Shown here: positions 6,130 through 14,035 of the stretch, one piece after another
How the letters are laid out: the number at the start of each line of letters is the position of its first letter
How positions within the stretch are numbered: position 1 is the stretch's first letter
Assembly: GCA_964456625.1 (NCBI GenBank)
Contig: CAYWBO010000045.1
Span: 1-24,125 of the forward strand
DNA length: 24,125 bases
Reading direction: 5' to 3'
Origin: Sulfidibacterium sp964456625
Lineage (GTDB): Bacteria > Bacteroidota > Bacteroidia > Bacteroidales > F082
The notes under the pieces: model-generated
Database searches by the model: none
What the model saw: only the letters and a program-made list of their open reading frames with translations
What the model was told of the DNA's origin: nothing
Program-made: the position numbers and the translations under genes

Positions 6130-6621
6130 TTCACTGAAGAAAAAGACTACCCATACCTGGCTGCCTCTCGTCTTGCTTTCCCTTCTTTTATCTTGAAGAA
6201 AGAAGAACCGACTGTTCCGCCACTTTTTAATGAAATATTTCCTTTTTCATAAAAAAGCCCTCCCGTTTATGAACAGGCGCTATTAACAGAAAATTCTCCT
6301 GATTTCAAGGCGAAATATACCCGAGTATTCCATACTAGATACCATTCCAAAACTTAACATTAACAAGGAAAAGCAGAGAAAATGAATCTTTTCTTCGCAA
6401 AGACGTATTTTGTAAATCACTGAGTCCTTAATTGTTAACAACATCCCAAGTTATGAACAGCATTAACAATTCGATAACTTAAACTTAATATTAAGTTAAC
6501 CTGAAAATCGAAATGTTGCTGTTCTTTTGCGATCGTAAATAAAGGCACTTACAACTGGATCCATGTAATGTCGATTGGTTTGTTATTACAAATTTATCAA
6601 ACATCAAAACAAAAAAACAAG
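6130..6621. other. Non-coding control region of the phosphate operon
   Basis: No gene is supported on either strand across these 492 bases, which become AT-rich towards the operon. TTAACA occurs at 6354, 6360, 6435 and 6463. The 3' part contains the four-unit 11-bp array described at 6461-6504. The frame open from 6568 codes for a short extension before the clear signal peptide at 6622 and is probably untranslated leader. Confidence 0.6.
6461..6504. promoter_or_regulatory. Candidate Pho box: four direct repeats at 11-bp spacing
   Basis: Hexamers TTAACA (6463), ATAACT (6474), TTAATA (6485) and TTAACC (6496) are spaced exactly 11 bp apart. PhoB/PhoP-type response regulators bind direct repeats of about this spacing, and Bacillus PhoP boxes use TTAACA-like units. 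The array lies directly upstream of a weak -7 element (TTCTTTTG, 6522-6529), where an activator would replace a -33 element, and the operon downstream is a phosphate uptake operon. No regulator gene is in the window. Confidence 0.55.
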
Positions 6622-7611
6622 ATGAAAAGAATTTCTATCACCTTTATGCTCATGTTTCTGGTCGCCACAATGTTTGGACAAAGTGCCAAAACCAGCAATG
6701 ATTTTAAACCATCAGGGGCTCCTATCGTGGATATTTACACAGATTTCCACACCAATTTCTCCAACGGTGGTTCTGCTAGCCAGTTCGAAATCGGCAGGGC
6801 TTATTTCGGTTACGGCTATAAATTCTCACCCTATTTTTCAACCCAGGTAAAACTGGATGTTGGAAATCCGGGCGTCGGTGGTCTTCAAATGACGGCTTAT
6901 CTGAAAGCTGCTGAAGTTACTTATAACAGAGACGGCTTTAAAGCTCAGTTCGGTCTGATCGGAACCTCTGCTTTCGGGATGATTGAACACGACTGGCAAA
7001 ACCGTTACCTGTTTAAAACGCTGCAGGATAACAACGGTTTCAACCCCAGTGCTGACCTCGGTGTGCTGTTATCTTACAAGTTTGCTCCTTTCATCAGCGC
7101 GGACATTTCGATGTTCAATGGTGAAGGTTACAAACATTTGCAGGCTGACAGTACTTTTAAATATGCTTTCGGCGTAACTTTGACTCCTGTAAAAGGTCTC
7201 AATATCAGAGGCTATTACGATGTAATGACCAAGACCGCTTCACAGCAGACCGTTTCCCTGTTCGCCAATTATGTCAGCGGCGGGTTTAGCATTGCTGCTG
7301 AATATGACAAACAGGTGAACCACGGGATGGTTTCCGGAAAAAATTATTCTGGCGTCTCATTCTTCGCCAACTATCGCTTTAACAAAAGCGTGAAGATCTT
7401 CGGCCGTTACGACAATGTTACCTCCGCAACCATGACAGGTCAGACTGATCCCTGGAACTACAAAAAAGACGGTTCTTATGTGATCGCCGGTGTGGAATTG
7501 AACCCTGTGAAAAATATAAGAGTTTCACCCAACCTTCAGGTATGGAGCCCGAAAGTTTCGTCGCAACATTCTTTGACGGCTGCTTATTTAAGTATGGAAT
7601 TTAAATTTTAA
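6622..7611 (+). CDS. Outer-membrane porin of the phosphate operon (Porin_O_P-like)
   Basis: The 329-residue protein has a signal peptide (MKRISITFMLMFLVATMFGQ, cleavage near residue 20). The rest is alternating beta strands with aromatic girdles, and the last residue is Phe, as expected for a BAM-assembled barrel. About 14-16 strands can be imagined. Position first in the pst operon suggests an anion or phosphate channel, analogous to OprP/OprO or PhoE in other phyla; this is inference from context. I start at ATG 6622 because the frame from 6568 places 18 non-signal residues before the signal peptide. It should be induced by phosphate starvation together with pst. Confidence 0.8.
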   Translation: MKRISITFMLMFLVATMFGQSAKTSNDFKPSGAPIVDIYTDFHTNFSNGGSASQFEIGRAYFGYGYKFSPYFSTQVKLDVGNPGVGGLQMTAYLKAAEVTYNRDGFKAQFGLIGTSAFGMIEHDWQNRYLFKTLQDNNGFNPSADLGVLLSYKFAPFISADISMFNGEGYKHLQADSTFKYAFGVTLTPVKGLNIRGYYDVMTKTASQQTVSLFANYVSGGFSIAAEYDKQVNHGMVSGKNYSGVSFFANYRFNKSVKIFGRYDNVTSATMTGQTDPWNYKKDGSYVIAGVELNPVKNIRVSPNLQVWSPKVSSQHSLTAAYLSMEFKF

Positions 7612-7650
7612 GATTAAGATATTATAAAACTAACGCTAAATTAAACAAAC

Positions 7651-8739
7651 ATGAAAAAGTTATTATTTGTTGTGGCCATTGCAGTAGGATTGGTGTCTTG
7701 CAACAACGGCGCTAAAAGTACAAGCTCAAGTAGCTCCAGTGAAACCAAGTCTGCTCCCAGCTCCAATATTACACTCTCAGCTGCCGGTTCTACTTTCGCA
7801 GGACCTTTTTACAAAACCGCATCCAAACAATATGTCGACCTGACGGGGGTTACGCTCTCTTACGGTATGACGGGTTCAGGTGCCGGAATCCGCAGCTTGC
7901 ATGACAAAGTTGTTGACTTCTGCGGAAGCGACGCTTTCTTAAGCGATGCTCAGGAAGCTCAAATGCCGGCTCCCGTTGTTCACATCGCAACCTGTAGCGG
8001 TGCCGTCGACATCGCATTCAATGTACCCGGTGTCGAATCCATCAAATTGACTCCTGAAGTCTTGGCTGACATTTTCCTGGGTAAAATCACCAACTGGAAT
8101 GATTCAAGACTGAAAAAACTCAACCCCGGTGTGAAATTCCCCAAGCTGGCTATGACAGTTGTTCACCGTTCTGACGGAAGTGGTACCTCTTTTATCTTCA
8201 CCAACTACATGTCCAAGATCAGCAAAGAATGGAAAGACAAAGTGGGTTACGGAACCTCAGTGAACTGGCCTGTAGGTATGGGCGGTAAAGGAAACCCAGG
8301 TGTTGCCGGAACCATCAGCTCCACCGTGGGTGCTATCGGATACATCGGTTCTGACTATGCAGCTGCTCAGAAAATCTCCTTTGCGCTGTTGAAAAATGCC
8401 GCCGGAAACTACATCGCTCCTACCATCGCTGCTGTGAGTGCTGCCGGTAAAGGGGAGATGCCTGCTGATACCCGTATTGTCGAAACCAATTCATCCGATC
8501 CTGAGGCTTATCCTATCAGCGGATTCACCTGGATCATTCTTTACAAAGAACAGGCTTACAACGGTCGTTCACTGGCACAGGCACAGGCTACTGTTAAGTT
8601 TATCCAATGGTTGTTGCAACCCACGGCACAAAAAGTTGCAGAAGAGTTGAATTATGCTCCGTTGCCGGAAAAGGTTGTTAATATTGATGAAGCTATTTTG
8701 AAGTCGATCACTTATAACGGGAAACCTATCTTACAATAA
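7651..8739 (+). CDS. pstS: Phosphate-binding lipoprotein of the Pst ABC transporter
   Basis: The 362-residue protein starts with a lipoprotein signal ending in the lipobox GLVSC (Cys17), followed by a serine-rich tether (about residues 24-40). The mature domain has the PstS signatures AAGSTFAGPF at about 45-54, GMTGSGAGIRS, and HRSDGSGTSFIFTNY in the middle. These contribute the Ser, Thr, Arg and Asp hydrogen-bond network around phosphate in known structures. It captures inorganic phosphate and delivers it to PstCA. The lipid anchor fits attachment to the periplasmic side of a membrane. It follows the porin by 39 nt and precedes pstC by 23 nt. Confidence 0.95.
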   Translation: MKKLLFVVAIAVGLVSCNNGAKSTSSSSSSETKSAPSSNITLSAAGSTFAGPFYKTASKQYVDLTGVTLSYGMTGSGAGIRSLHDKVVDFCGSDAFLSDAQEAQMPAPVVHIATCSGAVDIAFNVPGVESIKLTPEVLADIFLGKITNWNDSRLKKLNPGVKFPKLAMTVVHRSDGSGTSFIFTNYMSKISKEWKDKVGYGTSVNWPVGMGGKGNPGVAGTISSTVGAIGYIGSDYAAAQKISFALLKNAAGNYIAPTIAAVSAAGKGEMPADTRIVETNSSDPEAYPISGFTWIILYKEQAYNGRSLAQAQATVKFIQWLLQPTAQKVAEELNYAPLPEKVVNIDEAILKSITYNGKPILQ

Positions 8740-8762
8740 GATGATATATATGCAAGATTTAG

Positions 8763-9614
8763 ATGAACAGCGAAAAAGTAACTAAAAACCTACTATTTGT
8801 AGCGTCCATCATCTTAATCTTGCTCGCAGCCGGAATGGTACTCACACTCGCAAGTGGGTCCATTCCGGTTTTCGAGAAATTTGGAATTCAGTTTATTTGG
8901 TCAAATAAATGGAATCCAACTGCGGGCAGGGAACAATATGGAGCGCTACCGTTTATTGCGGGAACCATCATTACATCGGTTCTCGCATTAATCATTTGTC
9001 TCCCCCTGGCTTTTTCAGCCTCTTTATTTATCGGGGAGTTTTATAAAGGAACATTTTTTGCCAAAATTATCGGAACTATGGTGGACTTGCTGGCGGGCAT
9101 TCCTTCCATAGTTTACGGTTTGTGGGGGTTTTATTATCTGCGCCCCCTGATCGTGAAGCTGGGGCTGAACGCTCAGGGATTCGGGGTTTTTACCGCCAGT
9201 ATTATTTTGGCCATTATGATTATTCCTTACGCAACATCCATCAGCACGGAAATCATTTCCCTGGTTCCCAACCATCTGAAGGAAGCCGCCTACTCGTTGG
9301 GCGCCACCCGGATGGAGGTAGTCTGGAATGTTACGGTACCTGCTGCCCGGTCGGGCATCATCGCCAGCTACATTTTAGCGCTGGGACGTGCATTGGGTGA
9401 AACCATGGCCGTAACCATGCTGATTGGGAACGACAACCACATACCGAAGAGTATTTTCGGTATCGGGAATACCATGGCCAGCGTGATCGCCAACCAGTTC
9501 GGTGAAGCTCAAGGCTCGAAATTAAGTGCTTTGATTGCCATCGGTCTGTTGTTGTTTGTCATCACAGGGCTGATCAATGCTGCCGGTAAGTTTATCATCA
9601 AGAAATTAGCCTAG
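8763..9614 (+). CDS. pstC: Phosphate ABC transporter permease PstC
   Basis: This 283-residue inner-membrane protein has about six hydrophobic segments: one N-terminal, then a block from about residue 70 on. The ABC permease EAA loop appears as EAAYSLGATRMEVVWNVTVP around residues 178-197, where the ATPase docks, followed by the LGRALGETMAV segment typical of PstC. Length is normal for the family. It forms the channel with PstA, whose gene begins 4 nt after the stop. Confidence 0.95.
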   Translation: MNSEKVTKNLLFVASIILILLAAGMVLTLASGSIPVFEKFGIQFIWSNKWNPTAGREQYGALPFIAGTIITSVLALIICLPLAFSASLFIGEFYKGTFFAKIIGTMVDLLAGIPSIVYGLWGFYYLRPLIVKLGLNAQGFGVFTASIILAIMIIPYATSISTEIISLVPNHLKEAAYSLGATRMEVVWNVTVPAARSGIIASYILALGRALGETMAVTMLIGNDNHIPKSIFGIGNTMASVIANQFGEAQGSKLSALIAIGLLLFVITGLINAAGKFIIKKLA

Positions 9615-9618
9615 CACT

Positions 9619-10518
9619 ATGGAAGATCAAAAAGTTATAGTAGATAAATTATCTTCAAAAAGCAAAGATGCTCGCAGAAAAGCATCCAACGGCATCTTTC
9701 ATGGTCTGGTCATTTTGTTTTCACTGATTACCATCACTCCCATTATCCTGATCATCCTCAACCTGGTTGAAAAGGGATACAGGCAGATCAACCTGCACTT
9801 TTTTACCCAGATTGCACCCGATTCATGGGACGCCATGCAGGCCCTCAGTAAGGGGAAACTGATCCCCGGCGGGATCCTGAACGGAATCACAGGAACTTTC
9901 ATGATGGTGGGCATGGCAAGTATTATTGCCATTCCGTTGGGCATTATGATCGGCATCTTTTTGTATGAAAACGGTGATAAACGCTATGCTAATTTTATCC
10001 GGGATATCACAGATATTCTGCAGGGAGCTCCTTCCATCGTGCTGGGTCTGATCGCCTATTTATGGGTCGTCAGGTACATCACACACGGTTTTTCGGCACT
10101 GGCCGGAGCCGTTTCACTGGCCATCATGATGCTGCCGCTGATCATACGTCCTACGGAGGAAACGTTCAAAATGATCCCCATTACCATCAAGGAAGCCGGC
10201 GTTGCGCTCGGCGTTCCCTATCACAAGATCATTCTGAAAGTGATGATGCCTACGGGTCTCAGCGGGCTCATGACCGGAATTCTGCTGGCACTCTCACGGG
10301 TGATCGGCGAAACAGCACCCTTGATGCTGACCGCTCTGGGAAGCCAGTACGTAAGCTTCGACATCACCAAACCTGCCAGCGCCATCCCACTGCTGATATG
10401 GAATTTTTATAACGACCCGAACCTGGTCAACCTCATCTGGAGTTCTTCATTATCTTTGGTAGCTTTGGTTCTGGCACTTAATTTGATATCTAAAAGAATT
10501 GCTTCAAAAAGGAAATAA
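9619..10518 (+). CDS. pstA: Phosphate ABC transporter permease PstA
   Basis: The 299-residue protein has a polar N-terminal stretch of about 25 residues and then six predicted membrane segments. The EAA loop is EAGVALGVPYHKIILKVMMP around residues 193-212, followed by LSRVIGETAPLMLTALG, typical of PstA. It pairs with PstC to form the transmembrane path for phosphate. It lies between pstC (4 nt gap) and pstB (6 nt gap), indicating one mRNA. Confidence 0.95.
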   Translation: MEDQKVIVDKLSSKSKDARRKASNGIFHGLVILFSLITITPIILIILNLVEKGYRQINLHFFTQIAPDSWDAMQALSKGKLIPGGILNGITGTFMMVGMASIIAIPLGIMIGIFLYENGDKRYANFIRDITDILQGAPSIVLGLIAYLWVVRYITHGFSALAGAVSLAIMMLPLIIRPTEETFKMIPITIKEAGVALGVPYHKIILKVMMPTGLSGLMTGILLALSRVIGETAPLMLTALGSQYVSFDITKPASAIPLLIWNFYNDPNLVNLIWSSSLSLVALVLALNLISKRIASKRK

Positions 10519-10524
10519 TCGAAT

Positions 10525-11316
10525 ATGGTCAATCCAATTACAGAAATAAAAAAACCCGTCCTCAGGATCCAGAATTTACATGTATCCTACGACAAGAATG
10601 TCAAGGATAAATACGCCGTTGCCAACGTCAGTGCCGACATAAAAAAGGATCAGATCACGGCCATCATGGGCCCCTCAGGTTGCGGCAAAAGCAGTTTGCT
10701 ACGGGCACTGAACCGGATGCATGAGTTGTATCCCAACATTGTGACACAGGGAAAAATTTTCCTCAACGATGTGGATATTTCAAAGCTATCGAACATCGAA
10801 CTGCGTAGGAAGATCGGGATGGTTTTTCAAAGCCCGAACCCTTTCCCGAGCATGAGCATTTACGAGAATGTCGTTGCCGGCTACAAGTTGAACGGCATCA
10901 AGCAAAAGAAAAGTCAGCGGGACGAGATCGTTGAAAAATCTTTAAAAGACGTAGCGCTTTGGAGTGAAGTAAAAGATGCGCTTCACAAACGGGGGAACTT
11001 CCTTTCAGGAGGTCAGCAACAACGGCTGTGCATTGCGCGCGCCCTGGCTTTTCAACCTGATGTGATCCTCCTCGACGAGCCCACCTCGGCATTGGACCCG
11101 GTTGCCACCTCGAAAATCGAAGACCTGCTGATCAAGCTGAAGAAAAACTACAGCATCGTGCTCGTAACACACAACATGGCTCAGGCAGCCCGTATTTCGG
11201 ACTACTCCATGTTCATGTATCTGGGCGAACTGGTGGAGTACGGTAAGACAAAGGATATGTTTACCAATCCTTCCGATAAAAGAACCGAAGAATACCTGAT
11301 GGGAAAATTCGGTTAA
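10525..11316 (+). CDS. pstB: Phosphate ABC transporter ATPase PstB
   Basis: This is a complete 263-residue ABC ATPase: Walker A GPSGCGKSS at 49-57, Q-loop in MVFQSPNPFPS, signature LSGGQQQR at 160-167, Walker B VILLDEP at 180-186, and the H-loop in LVTHNMAQAAR. The NPFP segment after the Q-loop and the short D-loop SALDP are typical of PstB. ATP hydrolysis at the cytoplasmic face drives phosphate import through PstCA, and the protein also contributes to phosphate signalling with PhoU. The length equals that of usual homologues. Confidence 0.96.
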   Translation: MVNPITEIKKPVLRIQNLHVSYDKNVKDKYAVANVSADIKKDQITAIMGPSGCGKSSLLRALNRMHELYPNIVTQGKIFLNDVDISKLSNIELRRKIGMVFQSPNPFPSMSIYENVVAGYKLNGIKQKKSQRDEIVEKSLKDVALWSEVKDALHKRGNFLSGGQQQRLCIARALAFQPDVILLDEPTSALDPVATSKIEDLLIKLKKNYSIVLVTHNMAQAARISDYSMFMYLGELVEYGKTKDMFTNPSDKRTEEYLMGKFG

Positions 11317-11342
11317 TTCGTATCTTTATAAAAAAATAGAAT

Positions 11343-12020
11343 ATGAGCATTGCAAAAGACAAAGCAATACAGAAAATACTGAATGAGTTTGAAAAGGCAT
11401 CAAACCTCACTCTGAAACAGTTAGACCTTCTGAAAAAAATCATCAACACAAAGATTGAAGGGATTCCGGCTGAAACCATCCAGCAACTGAAAAAGAACGA
11501 GAAAAAGCTGGACTGGTTTGAATTGAAAATCAGCGAAAGAATCACCAACAGTATCGTGTTGTACAGCCCGATGGCTTCGGAGCTGAGGAATATCATGGCC
11601 TGCTACAGGATGATCACCAACCTGGAACGTATCGGTGATCTGGTTATTAAAACGATGTCTACCATAAAAAAGATGGAAGATACCCGGCTGTTGAAGATGA
11701 ATCTGGAAGACATCAATAAAATGGTGGATCTGACTACCGAGATGCTTCAAAAAGCCGTTTTCTCCTTTATCGAAGGCAAGAAAGAAGATGCGGAATGGGT
11801 TATCAATCATGATTCGGCTGTCAATTTCCTGAACAAGCACATTGCCCGCAATTCCATTCTGGCTGAGGAAGTGCTGGAGGAAGTTCAAAAGATCATCGTG
11901 GACTATTCCAGTATTAAAAGCCTTATTTCCAGCATCGAGCGCATGGCCGACCATGCTGCTCACATCGGAGAAGCTTCCATTTTTGCCCTCGAGGGTAAAG
12001 ATGTCCGCCACCAGGGCTGA
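11343..12020 (+). CDS. phoU: PhoU phosphate-signalling protein
   Basis: The 225-residue all-helical cytoplasmic protein has two PhoU repeats. Each carries the acidic metal-cluster motif ExxxD: Glu95/Asp99 in LERIGD and Glu199/Asp203 in IERMADHAAHIGE. PhoU couples the Pst transporter to the PhoR histidine kinase and prevents excess phosphate uptake. It is the last gene of the operon, 26 nt after pstB, and is followed at once by a strong terminator. No phoB/phoR genes are in the window. Confidence 0.92.
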   Translation: MSIAKDKAIQKILNEFEKASNLTLKQLDLLKKIINTKIEGIPAETIQQLKKNEKKLDWFELKISERITNSIVLYSPMASELRNIMACYRMITNLERIGDLVIKTMSTIKKMEDTRLLKMNLEDINKMVDLTTEMLQKAVFSFIEGKKEDAEWVINHDSAVNFLNKHIARNSILAEEVLEEVQKIIVDYSSIKSLISSIERMADHAAHIGEASIFALEGKDVRHQG

Positions 12021-12044
12021 AAAGCTACAGACTAAAAATCAGAT

Positions 12045-12079
12045 AAGGGACCGTGAATGTTCATGGTCCCTTGTTTTTT
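12045..12079 (+). terminator. Rho-independent terminator of the pst operon
   Basis: AAGGGACC pairs perfectly with GGTCCCTT. The stem is extended by a G-T wobble and TGAA/TTCA, and GTTTTTT follows immediately. The stem starts 24 nt after the phoU stop and is the clearest terminator in the window. Confidence 0.88.
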
Positions 12080-12111
12080 GAACAAAACCAACCCTTTTGG
12101 CTTTTAAATTT

Positions 12112-12119
12112 TATATTTG
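12112..12119 (+). promoter_or_regulatory. -7 promoter element for ggt
   Basis: TATATTTG fits TAnnTTTG exactly, just after the pst terminator and 44 nt before the ATG at 12164. No TTG lies at the usual -33 distance. Confidence 0.5.
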
Positions 12120-12163
12120 ACAGGAAAACAGTTGCCTGTGCCCCGTTCGAATATCCTTAAGTC

Positions 12164-13864
12164 ATGAGAAAATTTACATTCCTTATTCTTGCCATTTTAG
12201 TGTTTACGCAATGTAATACGCCTGTTGCAAAACACCATGATGCCGCGTCCCGTGAAGTGATAAGCGATCATGCCATGGTGGTGTGCGCCCGCGCCGAAGC
12301 TGCCAGTATCGGCATCCACGTCTTAAAGGAAGGCGGGAACGCCTTTGATGCCATGATTGCCACCAGCTTTGCTTTGGCGGTTTCATATCCCTTTGCAGGA
12401 AATATTGCCGGAGGCGGATTTATGGTATTCGAAACCCATGGCGGGAAAACGGGAGCCCTGGACTTCCGGGAAAAAGCACCGCTGGCAGCCTCCCGGAACA
12501 TGTATCTCGATTCACAGGGAAACGTGGTTAAGGGCGAGAGCACGCTGGGCGGTCTCTCCGTGGGCGTTCCGGGAACGGTGGACGGACTTTTTAAGGTCTA
12601 CAAAAAATTCGGAACCCTGCCTTTCGACAGCCTGATCCAGCCTGCCATCAACCTGGCTGAAAAAGGGGTGGTAGTCACAGAAAAACAAGCCAAAAGGCTG
12701 AACTATTATAAAAAATACTTCTTGGAGGAAAACGGCGAAAAGATGCCGCTGAACAAAAACTGGAAAGCCGGAGATACCATTAAATATCCGGAACTGGCCC
12801 GAACGCTGGAAAGGATCAGAGACAACGGAAGAAAGGGATTCTATGAAGGGAAAACCGCAGATATGCTCGTTTCTTACCTGAAAAAACACGGCGGCATCCT
12901 CACCCGAAGAGACATGGCTGAATATCAGGCCAGGTGGAGAAAAGCCATTGTCTTCCCGTACAAAGATGCCCGGATCATTTCCATGTCGCCGCCCTCCAGC
13001 GGCGGGATCTGTATTGCCGAAATTCTGAATGCTGTCGAGCCTTTTTCCATAGCCGGTCTTGGTCACAATACTACCCGATATATTCAGTTACTTACCGAAG
13101 CTGAGCGCCGGGCCTTTGCCGACCGGGCTTACTTTCTGGGTGATCCGGATTTTGTGAAAATGCCGGTGGATACACTTATTTCGCCTGAATATGCTCAAAG
13201 GCGGATGAAGAATTTTTCATGGGAACATGCCACACCTTCGTCAGAGATATCGCACGGCGACATCCGGGATTACGAAAGCATGGAAACCACGCACTTTTCC
13301 ATCGTGGATAAATCCGGAAACGCCGTTTCGGTGACCACGACACTCAACGGCGCCTACGGCTCAAAACTCTACGTTCCGGACGGTGGATTCTTTTTGAATA
13401 ACGAGATGGACGATTTCAGCGCCAAACCCGGAAGCCCGAACCAGTTCGGTCTGGTGGGCGCCGAAGCCAACGACATCCAGCCCGGGAAGCGGATGCTGAG
13501 TTCCATGTCCCCCACCATCGTGGACCGTAAAGGAAAACTTTATATGGTACTGGGTTCACCCGGCGGTTCTACGATCATCACCTCCGTGGTACAGACATTT
13601 CTAAATGTTTACGAATTCCACATGACCATGCAACAGGCTGTGGATGCACCCCGGTTTCATTCACAGTGGCTGCCCGACGACATCATGATGGAACCGGGTG
13701 GATTCAGCCCGGCACTTCAGGATTCCTTGCGAAAGCTGGGATATGCCATCGACACGTCCAATGCTCCTGTGATCGGAAAAGTGGATGCCATTTTAGTACT
13801 TCCCGACGGGAAACTGGAAGGAGGCGCCGATCATCGTGGAGATGACAAATCGGTCGGATACTGA
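12164..13864 (+). CDS. ggt: Gamma-glutamyltransferase, lipoprotein form
   Basis: The 566-residue Ntn-hydrolase precursor has a lipoprotein signal peptide ending at Cys17 (VFTQC). The large-subunit region contains GGNAFDAMIA and AGGGFMV. The autocleavage site and nucleophile is Thr375 in METTHFSIVDKSGNAVSVTT, which aligns with Thr391 of the E. coli enzyme. Downstream, NNEMDDFSAKPG, SSMSPTIV and GSPGGS complete the active site. The enzyme hydrolyses or transfers the gamma-glutamyl group of glutathione and related peptides, and the lipid anchor should hold it on the outside of a membrane. It has its own promoter and an 11-nt repeat array downstream. Length is normal and no key residue is missing. 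Confidence 0.95.
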   Translation: MRKFTFLILAILVFTQCNTPVAKHHDAASREVISDHAMVVCARAEAASIGIHVLKEGGNAFDAMIATSFALAVSYPFAGNIAGGGFMVFETHGGKTGALDFREKAPLAASRNMYLDSQGNVVKGESTLGGLSVGVPGTVDGLFKVYKKFGTLPFDSLIQPAINLAEKGVVVTEKQAKRLNYYKKYFLEENGEKMPLNKNWKAGDTIKYPELARTLERIRDNGRKGFYEGKTADMLVSYLKKHGGILTRRDMAEYQARWRKAIVFPYKDARIISMSPPSSGGICIAEILNAVEPFSIAGLGHNTTRYIQLLTEAERRAFADRAYFLGDPDFVKMPVDTLISPEYAQRRMKNFSWEHATPSSEISHGDIRDYESMETTHFSIVDKSGNAVSVTTTLNGAYGSKLYVPDGGFFLNNEMDDFSAKPGSPNQFGLVGAEANDIQPGKRMLSSMSPTIVDRKGKLYMVLGSPGGSTIITSVVQTFLNVYEFHMTMQQAVDAPRFHSQWLPDDIMMEPGGFSPALQDSLRKLGYAIDTSNAPVIGKVDAILVLPDGKLEGGADHRGDDKSVGY

Positions 13865-13877
13865 AAACCAATAGCCA

Positions 13878-13943
13878 GACAACTGCTTAACTACCGTCCG
13901 ACAACTGTTTGACAACAGTTTGACCACCATCTGACTACCCTCT
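13878..13943. repeat. Six degenerate 11-nt tandem repeats between ggt and tetR
   Basis: Consecutive units beginning at 13878, 13889, 13900, 13911, 13922 and 13933 read GACAACTGCTT, AACTACCGTCC, GACAACTGTTT, GACAACAGTTT, GACCACCATCT and GACTACCCTCT. Units 3 and 4 also form an inverted repeat, AACTGTT-TGAC-AACAGTT (13903-13920). One unit equals about one helical turn, so the array could be a row of protein-binding sites. It could also be a decayed simple repeat or part of the ggt terminator. Confidence 0.5.
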
Positions 13944-13979
13944 TCCTATCCTTCCCAATGTTAAGTTTTTCGCTTTCTC

Positions 13980-14009
13980 TTGACAAATAAAAATTTTACT
14001 GTATTTTTG
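13980..14009 (+). promoter_or_regulatory. Promoter of the tetR-led operon
   Basis: TTG of TTGACA (13980-13982), a 19-nt spacer and TATTTTTG (14002-14009), 26 nt before the ATG. This is the best full -33/-7 match in the window, and the operator overlaps its -7 element. Confidence 0.65.
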
Positions 14010-14029
14010 ACCGACCGTTCAGTCAAAAA
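14004..14029. promoter_or_regulatory. TetR-family operator palindrome
   Basis: The perfect arms TTTTTGAC (14004-14011) and GTCAAAAA (14022-14029) flank the core CGACCGTTCA. Across the 26 bp only two pair positions of 13 mismatch. GACCGACCGTTC-type palindromes are common TetR-family operators. It covers the -7 element and the likely transcript start, so bound repressor would block transcription of tetR and the genes behind it. Confidence 0.75.
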
Positions 14030-14035
14030 AATATT

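Noticed and set aside
7720..7770. Serine-rich stretch of PstS as a repeat expansion of interest
   Set aside because: Ser-rich tethers after the lipidated cysteine are common in lipoproteins.
13878..13943. CRISPR array
   Set aside because: Units are 11 nt, contiguous and degenerate, with no spacers and no cas genes.
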